Source of the DNA: Staphylococcus warneri
GTDB lineage: Bacteria; Bacillota; Bacilli; Staphylococcales; Staphylococcaceae
Direction: 5' to 3'
NCBI RefSeq assembly: GCF_900636385.1
Contig: NZ_LR134269.1
Coordinates: forward strand, 372,001-436,000
DNA: 64,000 nt
Shown: one piece after another, positions 54,611-63,652 of the stretch
Layout: every line of letters begins with the position of its first letter
Position numbering within the stretch: position 1 is the stretch's first letter
Made by a program: the position numbers and the translations under genes
The notes under the pieces: model-generated
The model's database searches: none
Told to the model about the DNA's origin: nothing
The model's input: only the letters and a program-made list of their open reading frames with translations

Positions 54611-56776
54611 TTAACGTTTGAGCGTATCGCGTAAACGACTGACCCAACTGCCACCACGTTTAGAACGCACGGCACGACCAGATGGTTGCGCGCTTTGACG
54701 TTTTAATTCTTGTCCATATTTAAGTGCAATTTGCATCAAGTAGGCTTGAGAATTTAATGGTGACGAATTATTTTCGATATAATGATAATTACCATATTGA
54801 TCTTGATAACGACCTTTTTGGTTATCTGATAACTGTAAGTTCATAAAGTCTAATAAACGTGCGGCAATGTTTTTATCTTCAACAGGGAATAAGATTTCTA
54901 CACGTTTGATCATATTACGTGTCATTACATCGGCTGATGATAGGTAGATACGTTCGTCTCCATTATTATGGAAGTAATAAATTCGAGAATGTTCAAGTAA
55001 TCTACCAACGATACTTACAACTTCAATATTTTCACTGATGCCAGGGATGCCTGGTTTTAAACAACAAATACCACGAATAATTAATTGGATTTTCACACCA
55101 GCTTGTGATGCTTCAAATAATTTTTCAATAATCGCTTTATCTGTTAATGAGTTCATCTTCATCATGATTTTCCCATTACCATGTTCTAAATGACTACTAA
55201 TCTCTTTATCAATGCGATCAATAAAGACATCTCGTATATCAAATGGTGCCACAATCAACTTGTTATATTGTGGTTTAACCGAATAGCCACTTAAGTAATT
55301 AAAGAAGTTAATCGCATCTTCTGCAATTTCGTTGTTCGTCGTAATAATACCCATATCAGTATATAATTTTGCAGTTTTGTCATTATAGTTTCCTGTACCA
55401 AGATGTACAAATGATGTTAATTCACCAGCAATTTTCTTCACGACTAATGCGATTTTACTATGTGTTTTCAGATGAGTCATACCATAAATCACATGGCAAC
55501 CCGCATCTTCTAACATACGTGCCCAATGAACGTTATTTTCTTCGTCGAAACGTGCTTTTAATTCTACAAGTACCGTTACTTGTTTACCTTTTTCGGCAGC
55601 TTCTTTCAAGCTCTTGATAATAGGGGAATCTTTACTTACACGATATAACGTTTGTTTAATCGCAATGGTATTAGGATCTTCGGCAGCTTCTCTAATAAAA
55701 TCGACAATAGGTTCAAATGATTCATAAGGATGATGGAAGAAAATGTCACGTTCCAAAGCTAATTGATAAATGTTGTTATAGCCAAGTGAACGAGGCACTT
55801 GCGGTGTGTATTTATCGTAAGTTAAATAACTTAACTTGTGAGATAAGTGATCAACTAAACCAAATAAGAAAGTTAAATCTAAAGGACCGTCTACAAAATA
55901 GACGTCGTCATCTTTAACTTCGAGTTGATCCATAATCCAACCAATATCTTCACGTACAGCAGTACGACCATCCACTTCTAAACGCACGGCCGAACCACTT
56001 TTACGTTCTTTTAAGAAGCGTTCTATTTCAATTAATAAGTCTTCTGCACCTTCTTCGTGAATTGTTAAATCTGCATTTCTTGTGATACGGAAAGCAAATG
56101 TGTTTAATACTTCGTAACCAACGAACAGTTGATTAATAAAGAATGTAACAACATCTTCAACCATTAACACATATTGCTTATACCCCTCGTTTAAAGTTAA
56201 AAATCTAGGTATTAATGATGGAATCTGAACAATTGCTGAATTAATTGCATCTTCCGTATCGATATCTACAAAGATATTTAAACTTTTATTATTCAATTTT
56301 GGAAATGGATGATAGGCATCTATACCTAATGGCGTTAATGTAGGTAGAATTTTCGTTTTAAATTCATTCTCTAGTCTAGTTAAAAGAGATTCTGATAAGT
56401 CCTCAGGTTGAGCCATTTCAATTTCATAGTTACGCAACTCTTCAATTAATTCATTGTAGCGATTGTATTGAATGTTAACATACTCTGTATTTTTCTTTTT
56501 AATAGCTTCTAATTGCTCTTGAGGTGTCATTTGTGCTTTGTTTTCAGGTTTATCATAGCCCATTTTGACCTGATCTTTGAGTCCTGCAACACGCACCATG
56601 AAAAATTCATCTAAATTTGAACTAAAAATTGATACGAAATTTAATTTCTCGAGTAGTGGATTACTAAAATCATAGGCTTCTTCTAAAACTCTATAGTTAA
56701 AGTCTAACCAACTTAACTCCCGGTTGTTATAGTATTGTGGTAAATTAATATCCTTTTCTCCCAATTGAGTTTGCAT
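54611..56776 (-). CDS. ppk1: Polyphosphate kinase 1
   Basis: A 721-residue polyphosphate kinase, which builds polyphosphate from ATP. Domains in order are the N-terminal PPK_N ([20 protein letters not shown]), the middle domain, and two PLD-like C-terminal domains. [11 protein letters not shown] carries the histidine that is autophosphorylated, and the second domain shows [28 protein letters not shown]. The start is ATG 56776, ten bases after GAGGTG; an in-frame ATG at 56794 overlaps that site. It lies 61 bp after ppx on the same strand, so the two form an operon for polyphosphate turnover. Confidence 0.95.
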   Translation of the reverse strand: MQTQLGEKDINLPQYYNNRELSWLDFNYRVLEEAYDFSNPLLEKLNFVSIFSSNLDEFFMVRVAGLKDQVKMGYDKPENKAQMTPQEQLEAIKKKNTEYVNIQYNRYNELIEELRNYEIEMAQPEDLSESLLTRLENEFKTKILPTLTPLGIDAYHPFPKLNNKSLNIFVDIDTEDAINSAIVQIPSLIPRFLTLNEGYKQYVLMVEDVVTFFINQLFVGYEVLNTFAFRITRNADLTIHEEGAEDLLIEIERFLKERKSGSAVRLEVDGRTAVREDIGWIMDQLEVKDDDVYFVDGPLDLTFLFGLVDHLSHKLSYLTYDKYTPQVPRSLGYNNIYQLALERDIFFHHPYESFEPIVDFIREAAEDPNTIAIKQTLYRVSKDSPIIKSLKEAAEKGKQVTVLVELKARFDEENNVHWARMLEDAGCHVIYGMTHLKTHSKIALVVKKIAGELTSFVHLGTGNYNDKTAKLYTDMGIITTNNEIAEDAINFFNYLSGYSVKPQYNKLIVAPFDIRDVFIDRIDKEISSHLEHGNGKIMMKMNSLTDKAIIEKLFEASQAGVKIQLIIRGICCLKPGIPGISENIEVVSIVGRLLEHSRIYYFHNNGDERIYLSSADVMTRNMIKRVEILFPVEDKNIAARLLDFMNLQLSDNQKGRYQDQYGNYHYIENNSSPLNSQAYLMQIALKYGQELKRQSAQPSGRAVRSKRGGSWVSRLRDTLKR

Positions 56777-56837
56777 ACGCTTAAAACACCTCATCGTTTT
56801 TTATATACTCATATAGTTTAAAAATATCATACAATTA

Positions 56838-58370
56838 TTAAGATTTTGTAAAGACGATCGTTACTTTACCTTTTAATATCTTTTCAATATGCTTTTTCTG
56901 ACGATTTGCTTGATATTCTTCGGCGATGGGTTCCCCTTTGTAGAACACGTGAAGCTCATATTTATCGTCTTTCTTCGCTTTGAGTTCAACTTCTTCAACA
57001 AAGCTTGTATGAGAAATATTGAGTGCATTCACAAATTTGATAATACCACCTAAGGATTGAATCGTTTCGGTCTCTTTACTACCGAACCAATGTGTTTCTT
57101 TGCAGTAGAACTTAAGTAGTGATTTATTTTTAAAACTTGCAAGTAATGCTAACTTCACACGATCTTTATGTGAAAAGCCGTTGATCATTGAGTTAGCAAT
57201 TAGATAGTAGGTATGTGGTGAACTTGAATCAGAATCGATAAAGCTACCTAGATAATAAAGATACGCACCTTCAACGAAGAGCTCTTTATCTTTGTCGCTT
57301 AATTTAAGATCTGAACGTTTTAATAGTTGTGATAATAGTGATTCTGCTAGTTTAAGACGACCATTAGCACTGCTTTCTTCAATGTGATATTCGTTTGCTA
57401 AATGGCGTAAAGCATCTTGTCTTACATTATCTTTTGAAAATTCTTCTGGATAACGTTGGCGAATGAGATTCATTACATAACCTTCGCGAATACCTTTTCT
57501 AGAGAATGTAAATTGTGTCGCATCCACTTTCTTGTATAGTGTTTTAAAGACTGAAACGGCAGGTAGGATAATATCTACACGGTCGCGACTTAATCCGTCT
57601 AGATTTGTTAAGTCGTCTCTTGAGCTTTTTCGAATTAAATCATAGACTTCCTCGATATCTCTATCGGACATCGTGTAGTTATGAACGCCACCGATAGGGT
57701 AAGAATGTTCTGATTGATGAATTCGAGCTACATTTCGTGCTGAGCCACCTACGCCAACGAGTGCGACATCTTGATCATTAAGCCAGTCAAGTTGACCGAA
57801 TTGCTCTGATAAGAATTTCTCCATACTTTTAATCGCTGATTTATCATTATGATCTTTATCACCAAAGAATTGACGTTTGAGTGAGACAACACCAAATGGA
57901 AAGCTATGTGCAGCCTTTAATTTTTTATCTTTAAATAAAGTGACCTCTGTAGATCCGCCCCCGATATCGACGGAGACACCATTTTCAATATCAGTTGTAT
58001 GCGAAATGGCATAATAACCGTAAAACGCTTCATCTTCTTCAGGGACAATTTTAATCTCTACCCCTGTGTCTTTTTTAACTTTTTTGATAATATCTTGTTG
58101 ATTATTTGATTGACGAATCGCTGCTGTTGCAATTGGATGTAATTCGTCTACTTTGAATTTCGTTGCTACTTTATTAAAGCTACTTAACGCGTCTGTAAGT
58201 ACTTGAATCCCTTCATCGTTCATGTCGTTATCTTTAGTTAAATACTGACTTAGACGTGCGGGTGTCTTAATATTCAGTATTTCATTCAAGCCTGTGTCTT
58301 TATCAAATCCAAAAATAACAAGACGAATGGTATTTGAACCAATATCTATTAAACCAATACGTTCTTCCAT
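56838..58370 (-). CDS. ppx: Exopolyphosphatase (Ppx/GppA family)
   Basis: A 510-residue ASKHA-fold phosphatase. The first nucleotide motif is GLIDIGSNTIRLVIF, the second is VSVDIGGGSTEVTLF, and LVGVGGSARN is near residue 205. A C-terminal HD-like helical domain (RLKLAESLL, later SMINGFSHKDRVKLALLASF) is present as in long Ppx proteins. It degrades polyphosphate from the end, and may also act on pppGpp. ATG 58370 follows GGAGG; an in-frame GTG at 58373 is too close to it. It is the first gene of ppx-ppk1. Confidence 0.93.
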   Translation of the reverse strand: MEERIGLIDIGSNTIRLVIFGFDKDTGLNEILNIKTPARLSQYLTKDNDMNDEGIQVLTDALSSFNKVATKFKVDELHPIATAAIRQSNNQQDIIKKVKKDTGVEIKIVPEEDEAFYGYYAISHTTDIENGVSVDIGGGSTEVTLFKDKKLKAAHSFPFGVVSLKRQFFGDKDHNDKSAIKSMEKFLSEQFGQLDWLNDQDVALVGVGGSARNVARIHQSEHSYPIGGVHNYTMSDRDIEEVYDLIRKSSRDDLTNLDGLSRDRVDIILPAVSVFKTLYKKVDATQFTFSRKGIREGYVMNLIRQRYPEEFSKDNVRQDALRHLANEYHIEESSANGRLKLAESLLSQLLKRSDLKLSDKDKELFVEGAYLYYLGSFIDSDSSSPHTYYLIANSMINGFSHKDRVKLALLASFKNKSLLKFYCKETHWFGSKETETIQSLGGIIKFVNALNISHTSFVEEVELKAKKDDKYELHVFYKGEPIAEEYQANRQKKHIEKILKGKVTIVFTKS

Positions 58371-58541
58371 CACTGCCTCCTATGTTTTATGGGAACAATT
58401 GTCATACCCCTGTTTAATTTTATTTTACATGAGTTATATAAAATGAAAAGAATTTTAAGGTATTTTTCTAAGAAAATTTCATCTTTTTGTAAATCAAAAA
58501 AGATTGTCTAAGTTCAACATGTTTTCTTTATTAATTGTACT

Positions 58542-58579
58542 TGAAAATAAGCCACTTCCATGTCTGTTGGAAGTGGCTT
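58542..58579 (-). terminator. Terminator after AbgT gene
   Basis: A perfect 12-bp stem (58549-58560 with 58568-58579) and a 7-nt loop, then ATTTTC on the minus strand. Confidence 0.75.
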
Positions 58580-58597
58580 TAAGATGATGCATTCTAT

Positions 58598-60136
58598 TTA
58601 TTTTACATGTAGTGGTCCACCAGGTCCGACTGGAATACCTAGTAAGAACCAAATGAGTGTGAATAGTGTCCATACAATCGTTAAGGCGATTGAATATGGC
58701 ATTAGACTTGAAAGTAGGGTGCCGAGTTTCATGTTTTTATCATACTTTTGAGCATAAGATAACAACAACGGTAGGTAAGGCATCATTGGTGTGATTGGAT
58801 TGGTAATGGAATCACCTACTCGGTATATAGCTTGTGTAAAGGCAGGGTGGAAGCCGACTAAAATGAGCATTGGCACAAAGATAGGTGCTAAGATACCCCA
58901 TTTAGCAGAGGCGCTACCCACTAGCATATTGACGAGTGCACTTAGGAAGATGACACCAATAATCAGTACAATACCATTTTGATGTTGTAGTAATTTGGCA
59001 CCCTTGACTGCTGTAATCACACCAAGGTTACTCCATTCTAGGAATGCGAGTAGTTGTGCTGCAAAGAATACAATGACAATGAATGAACCCATAGATGACA
59101 TTGAATCAGTAATCATTTGTCCTAAATCCTTAGTATTTTTAATTTCATGACTTAAGACGCCGTATATCACGCCCGGTACTAAGAAGATGACTAAGATAAT
59201 GAGGCCGACACCATTAATTAAAGGTGCATCATCAAGTAGACTACCTGTTTTAGCATTTCTTAAAAAACTATGTTCTGGGATAGCGCAAATGATGAGTAAT
59301 ACAAGTAAGACGATAAAACTCATATTTGCCCAAAATAATGCCTTTTTCTCTATAGGTGTGATGTGAGAAGACGTCTCTTCCATGTCATCGTGTGCATCTG
59401 AATCATCATATTTACCAAGCCTAGGAATAATTAACTTTGTTGTCACTAAGTGGATGGTAGGTAATAACACAACTACACTGGCCGCAATGAAATACCAGTT
59501 CATAGCCACATTGGTTTTAATATGATCTGAGACGATTCTTGTGGCAGGTTCAGTAAATGAATAGACTAACGCATCTTGCATACCTACGACTAAATTGGCA
59601 GCAAATCCGCCCACAGCTGATGCATATGCCATTGCTAGACCTGCGATAGGGTGATAACCAATCTTGATAAATAGCATAGCCGCTAAAGGTGGTAAGATAA
59701 TCGTTGCTGCATCACCAGCTGTACTTCCGACAATACCAATTAAAATGATGGTAGGAACGATTAACTTCTTTGGTGCTCTGTTTACTACTGAAATCATGAG
59801 TTTATCGAAATACCCAGATTTTTCAGCGGCACCAATACCAATCATGACACCTAATACGAGGCCAAGTGCAGGGAATTCAGAAAAGTTCTTAATAGCATCA
59901 TTCATAATCATGGCAAAGCCATCATGACTGAGAATACTTTTGATATGAATAGTTTCACCGTTACCTGGATGTTTAACGGAAACATTAAATAAAGAGACGA
60001 ACCATGTAATAATAGCAAGGCCGACACACATTAAGAAGAAGAGTACCGTCGGATCAGGCAATTTATTACCTACCCATTCGACCCCATTTAAAAATTTACT
60101 AACGATTGATGGTTTTTGTTTTGAGTTTGTTGCCAT
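58598..60136 (-). CDS. AbgT-family transporter
   Basis: A 512-residue membrane protein of the AbgT family, with about 11-13 hydrophobic segments. It has the N-terminal FLNGVEWVGNKLPDPTVLFF, the hairpin segment STAGDAATIILPPLAAMLF and the late GDSITNPITPMMPYLPL. E. coli AbgT takes up p-aminobenzoyl-glutamate, a folate breakdown product, while relatives such as MtrF export sulfonamides. Direction and substrate here are unknown. AAGGAG precedes the ATG. It is monocistronic. Confidence 0.9.
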   Translation of the reverse strand: MATNSKQKPSIVSKFLNGVEWVGNKLPDPTVLFFLMCVGLAIITWFVSLFNVSVKHPGNGETIHIKSILSHDGFAMIMNDAIKNFSEFPALGLVLGVMIGIGAAEKSGYFDKLMISVVNRAPKKLIVPTIILIGIVGSTAGDAATIILPPLAAMLFIKIGYHPIAGLAMAYASAVGGFAANLVVGMQDALVYSFTEPATRIVSDHIKTNVAMNWYFIAASVVVLLPTIHLVTTKLIIPRLGKYDDSDAHDDMEETSSHITPIEKKALFWANMSFIVLLVLLIICAIPEHSFLRNAKTGSLLDDAPLINGVGLIILVIFLVPGVIYGVLSHEIKNTKDLGQMITDSMSSMGSFIVIVFFAAQLLAFLEWSNLGVITAVKGAKLLQHQNGIVLIIGVIFLSALVNMLVGSASAKWGILAPIFVPMLILVGFHPAFTQAIYRVGDSITNPITPMMPYLPLLLSYAQKYDKNMKLGTLLSSLMPYSIALTIVWTLFTLIWFLLGIPVGPGGPLHVK

Positions 60137-60289
60137 TCATGAACCACTCCTTAGTTAAATTATCTAAAAGTATAGCAAATATTACATATAATGATAAGAA
60201 TTTTCTGAAATTTAAAAAGAAGTATATATGATTCGTTAGTAAATGTAAATTCGATGTGTATGTGCGAGATATGAAATATTCATTTTGAA

Positions 60290-60303
60290 TTAAAACGCTA
60301 TCA
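60290..60303 (+). promoter_or_regulatory. cre-like site before SDR gene
   Basis: TTAAAACGCTATCA matches TGWAANCGNTNWCA except at the second base, 90 bp before the SDR start. The surrounding 255-bp gap is otherwise unremarkable. Confidence 0.35.
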
Positions 60304-60392
60304 TTGTCATAACGGCGTTTAGTCCTATTATGAAAGTGGAACAACAATAGTAAGATTTCATTTTAGCAAAATATTGAGGAGAGTGACGTTAT

Positions 60393-61211
60393 ATGAAACG
60401 TTTAGAGAATAAAGTCGCAGTTGTGACAGGTGCAAGTACAGGTATTGGTCAAGCTTCTGCCAATGTATTAGCCCAAGAAGGTGCACACGTCTTGGCTTTA
60501 GACATTTCTGATCAATTAGATCAAACAGTTGAAGATATTAAACAACAAGGTGGACAAGCGACTGCATTTCAAGTAGATATTTCTGATGAACAACAAGTTC
60601 AAGCGTTTGCTAATCAGATTAAATCAGAATTCGGGCATGTAGATGTACTATTTAATAATGCGGGTGTTGATAATGGTGCAGGACGTATTCATGAATACCC
60701 AGTTGAAGTATTTGATAAAATTATGGGTGTAGATATGAGAGGTACATTCTTAGTAACGAAATTCCTTTTACCGTTAATGATGGATAATGGTGGTTCAATC
60801 ATTAATACAGCTTCATTCTCTGGGCAAGCAGCAGATCTTTATCGTTCTGGTTATAATGCTGCTAAAGGTGCAGTGATTAACTTTACGAAATCCATTGCTA
60901 TTGAATATGGTCGTGACAATATCCGTGCTAATGCGATTGCACCGGGCACAATAGAAACACCATTAGTAGATAATTTAGCTGGTACGGCTCAAGATGAAGC
61001 GGGTCAAACATTCCGTGAAAATCAAAAATGGGTGACACCATTAGGACGATTAGGTACACCAGATGAAGTAGGTAAATTAGTAACATTCTTAGCATCTGAT
61101 GATAGTTCATTTATTACAGGTGAAACGATTCGTATTGACGGTGGCGTGATGGCGTACACATGGCCAGGTGAAATGTTAAGTGATGATAGTTGGAAAAAAT
61201 CAATCAAATAA
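60393..61211 (+). CDS. SDR family oxidoreductase (glucose/hydroxysteroid dehydrogenase-like)
   Basis: A 272-residue classical SDR. The cofactor motif is TGASTGIG, Asp in ALDISD at the end of beta-2 suggests NAD(H), NNAG is near residue 90, the catalytic serine is in TASFSGQ, and YNAAKGA holds Tyr and Lys near residue 155. The late GRLGTPDEVGKLVTFLASDDSSFITGETIRIDGG is typical of this subgroup. The substrate is unknown. AGGAGAG precedes the ATG. It is a single gene ending at a strong terminator. Confidence 0.88.
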   Translation: MKRLENKVAVVTGASTGIGQASANVLAQEGAHVLALDISDQLDQTVEDIKQQGGQATAFQVDISDEQQVQAFANQIKSEFGHVDVLFNNAGVDNGAGRIHEYPVEVFDKIMGVDMRGTFLVTKFLLPLMMDNGGSIINTASFSGQAADLYRSGYNAAKGAVINFTKSIAIEYGRDNIRANAIAPGTIETPLVDNLAGTAQDEAGQTFRENQKWVTPLGRLGTPDEVGKLVTFLASDDSSFITGETIRIDGGVMAYTWPGEMLSDDSWKKSIK

Positions 61212-61235
61212 TAAAGCAAAATTATTAAAAATAAT

Positions 61236-61274
61236 AAGCCAAGATGTCCCAGGAAATAGCAGACATCTTGGCTT
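61236..61274. terminator. Bidirectional terminator
   Basis: A perfect 13-bp stem (61236-61248 with 61262-61274) with a 13-nt loop lies between convergent genes. Confidence 0.85.
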
Positions 61275-61279
61275 AAATA

Positions 61280-61450
61280 CTATTTAAGTTGTTTCGCACA
61301 TGCTTCACATAACTTATATTGTTGGTCGGCCCAACCGCTTAAGTGAGTATATCCATGAAGATCATTACCTTTAACTTTAATATAGATAGGCTCATCTTCT
61401 TTAAGTTCACGTTGACAATGAGAACATTTTAAAGCGCCAAATAGTCTCAT
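61280..61450 (-). CDS. Small zinc-ribbon-like protein
   Basis: A 56-residue protein with two cysteine pairs, CSHC near residue 9 and CEAC near residue 49, spaced as in a zinc ribbon. No other motif is seen. ATG 61450 follows GGGAGGTGA; an upstream in-frame ATG at 61465 lies before that site. It starts 24 bp after the M42 aminopeptidase gene, so it is probably co-transcribed. The function is unknown; homologues are sometimes annotated as iron transport proteins without visible support. Confidence 0.78.
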   Translation of the reverse strand: MRLFGALKCSHCQRELKEDEPIYIKVKGNDLHGYTHLSGWADQQYKLCEACAKQLK

Positions 61451-61474
61451 AAAGTCACCTCCCAAAGGATTACC

Positions 61475-62551
61475 TTACCATTTGATATTGTTATAAGTAT
61501 GATCATTTAATGATCGTACAATTTCAGCAACTAGACGTACCGAACGATCATAATCATCTTTATGAATCACTGATACATTAGAGTGCATATAACGCAGGGC
61601 GATGCCCAGTGTTATAGTAGGTATACCTTCATTCGCAACATGGATACTACCTGCATCTGTACCACCACCTGGCGTTGTATCCCATTGAACGTCGATATGA
61701 TGTTGTTTGGCGACATCTTTGACATGTTGACGCAATCCTTCGTGCGCAATGCTTGAAGCATCCATCATAATGACAACAGGGCCACCACCTAAATAACTAT
61801 CACTTGTTTGACCAGACATGCCTGGTGTATCAAATGCGACTGCCACGTCTACTGCAATGGCTAAGTCAGGTTGAATAGTTTGTGCAGCCACTTTCGCACC
61901 ACGTAATCCAACTTCTTCTTGTACTGTGGCACCCGAATATAAGTTAATATCTATAGCTTCATCTTTTAATTCATTGAGAACATCGATAGCTAATGCACAA
62001 CCATATCGATTATCAAATGCCTTAGCAGTCATATATTTATCATTCGCTAGTGTTTCAAATTCACTGTATGGTGTGACCATATTGCCAACAGACACACCGG
62101 CTTGTTCAGCTTCTTCCTTACTATTCACACCAATATCGATATACATATTTTTAATATCTACGGTTTTCTTACGTTCTTCAGGTGAAAGAATATGTGGTGG
62201 CTTAGAACCAATAATACCTCTTAATGCTTTACCATCATCTGTTGTAACAGTGACTTTTTGAGAAAGCATCACTTGGTTCCACCAACCACCAATTGGATTA
62301 AAAGATAAAAAGCCATCTTTATCAATTTTGGTTACTAAGAAACCCACTTCATCCATATGTCCTGATATTAAAATAGATTTAGAACCATTTGTTGCAGTCT
62401 TTTTACCGAATATGCCACCCAAATTATCTTCTACAATCGCATCACTAACTGGTGATAAATAATCTTTCATTATAGACTTAACTTGCATTTCTCGACCTGC
62501 AATACCATTGGCGGCAGTCAGTTCTTTCAGTAATTGTATTGAATCAGTCAT
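61475..62551 (-). CDS. M42 family metallopeptidase (glutamyl aminopeptidase/FrvX-like)
   Basis: A 358-residue two-metal aminopeptidase that forms a tetrahedral particle in known relatives. Metal and catalytic residues lie in ISGHMDEVGFLV near residue 65, KAFDNRYGCALA near 175, VQEEVGLRGA near 205 (Glu pair), AIAVDVAV near 230 and the late MHSNVSVIHKDD. It trims peptides in the cytosol. GGGAGG precedes the ATG. The small zinc-ribbon gene follows 24 bp later. Confidence 0.92.
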   Translation of the reverse strand: MTDSIQLLKELTAANGIAGREMQVKSIMKDYLSPVSDAIVEDNLGGIFGKKTATNGSKSILISGHMDEVGFLVTKIDKDGFLSFNPIGGWWNQVMLSQKVTVTTDDGKALRGIIGSKPPHILSPEERKKTVDIKNMYIDIGVNSKEEAEQAGVSVGNMVTPYSEFETLANDKYMTAKAFDNRYGCALAIDVLNELKDEAIDINLYSGATVQEEVGLRGAKVAAQTIQPDLAIAVDVAVAFDTPGMSGQTSDSYLGGGPVVIMMDASSIAHEGLRQHVKDVAKQHHIDVQWDTTPGGGTDAGSIHVANEGIPTITLGIALRYMHSNVSVIHKDDYDRSVRLVAEIVRSLNDHTYNNIKW

Positions 62552-62663
62552 ACCATCATCCTCCCAATCATTAGTTACTTATAGTTTAACATAGCACATT
62601 TATTGATATGTATTGATGGAAATGTTTATGGAATAAGGGTATATTAATATCAATAATAAATCA

Positions 62664-62681
62664 GGTAATGGTACCATTGCC
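62664..62681. promoter_or_regulatory. Dyad upstream of lipoprotein gene
   Basis: GGTAATGGTACCATTGCC holds the perfect 12-bp palindrome AATGGTACCATT (62667-62678), extended by further pairing. It lies 30 bp before the lipoprotein start and may be an operator. Confidence 0.35.
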
Positions 62682-62710
62682 CCAACAAACAGGTGAGAGA
62701 AGGCGATCAT

Positions 62711-63178
62711 ATGAAAAAACTAGTTTCACTTATAGTGGTTATCGCATTAAGCGCAATCACACTAGCTGCTTGTAGTAAAGAGCAAACGAAAACGTTCGAG
62801 GGTGACGTTAATGGTAAACAGATTATTACGTCGCTCACATATAAAGGAGACGAAGTACTGAAACAATCTACAATAGGTACTTTGAAATATGATGATTTAG
62901 GTATTGATAAAGATCAAGCCAAAGACATGTTAAAGAAAGATGAGAAGGCCTTTAAAGGTGACAAAGGTGTATCATTCAAAATTGATTACAAAGATGATAA
63001 AGCAGTTGAACATATAGATATCGATTATGAAAAAGCCGATATCGATCAATTGAAGAAAAAATTAGGCTTTGTATCAGTTAAAGGTAAAAATAATAAAGTA
63101 AGTTTAGATAAAACCGTTAGCCAAATGAAACGTAACGGTTTAAAAGAAAAAAGTAATATGACCGATCATGATGATTAA
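62711..63178 (+). CDS. YehR/DUF1307-like lipoprotein
   Basis: A 155-residue lipoprotein with signal peptide MKKLVSLIVVIALSAITLAAC (lipobox LAAC, lipidated Cys near residue 21). The mature part is rich in Lys and Asp and resembles the YehR/DUF1307 family: a KTFEGDVNG start, then a GDEVLKQSTIGT strand and a DYKDDKAVEHIDIDYEKAD strand pair. The role is unknown. ATG 62711 is taken over GTG 62693, because the family starts with the signal peptide. It is a single gene ending in a strong hairpin. Confidence 0.82.
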   Translation: MKKLVSLIVVIALSAITLAACSKEQTKTFEGDVNGKQIITSLTYKGDEVLKQSTIGTLKYDDLGIDKDQAKDMLKKDEKAFKGDKGVSFKIDYKDDKAVEHIDIDYEKADIDQLKKKLGFVSVKGKNNKVSLDKTVSQMKRNGLKEKSNMTDHDD

Positions 63179-63183
63179 AATAC

Positions 63184-63228
63184 AAGAGCCAGTACATGCA
63201 AATGGCAACGCATGTACTGGCTCTTAAT
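63184..63228. terminator. Bidirectional terminator between lipoprotein gene and arsC
   Basis: A perfect 16-bp stem (63184-63199 with 63210-63225) with a 10-nt loop lies between convergent genes. Confidence 0.93.
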
Positions 63229-63238
63229 TTTATTTGTT

Positions 63239-63637
63239 CTATTGCTTTTGACTAAAGTCTTCAATAGCGGCTTTAATTTCATCTCTAACACGTTGGAATT
63301 CTGACCAATCTTTACCAGCTGGATCGTCGAAACCCCAATGTTCTTTCTTAACTGAAGGTGGCAATGTTGGACAATGTTGATCTGCATGGCTACACAATGT
63401 AACAACTAAATCAGCACGATCTAGAATATCTTGTTGTATTAAATCGGATGTATGATGTGAAATATCGATATTGACTTCTTTCATCGCTTCGATAGCCTTT
63501 GGATTCACACCATGTGTTTCAATACCACCTGAATATACATCCCAATTTGAATCTAATATATTGTCAGCAAAGCCATGAGCCATTTGACTACGACACGAAT
63601 TACCAGTACAGATGAAATAAATGATTTTCTTTGCCAT
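63239..63637 (-). CDS. arsC: Arsenate reductase, thioredoxin-dependent
   Basis: A 132-residue low-molecular-weight-phosphatase-fold arsenate reductase. The P-loop is [14 protein letters not shown], with the nucleophile Cys10 and Cys15; Cys82 and Cys89 in LCSHADQHC complete the redox relay. It reduces arsenate to arsenite, regenerated by thioredoxin, so that ArsB can export it. It follows arsB by 15 bp on the minus strand. An AAGGAG ribosome site precedes the ATG. It matches the staphylococcal type encoded by pI258. Confidence 0.96.
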   Translation of the reverse strand: MAKKIIYFICTGNSCRSQMAHGFADNILDSNWDVYSGGIETHGVNPKAIEAMKEVNIDISHHTSDLIQQDILDRADLVVTLCSHADQHCPTLPPSVKKEHWGFDDPAGKDWSEFQRVRDEIKAAIEDFSQKQ

Positions 63638-63652
63638 GCTTAGAACTCCTTA

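Noticed and set aside
60099-60347. Minus-strand open frame of 82 codons upstream of the AbgT gene
   Set aside because: It overlaps the AbgT start and promoter area, has no ribosome site, and its sequence is Asn/Phe/Tyr-rich as expected for AT-rich noncoding DNA.
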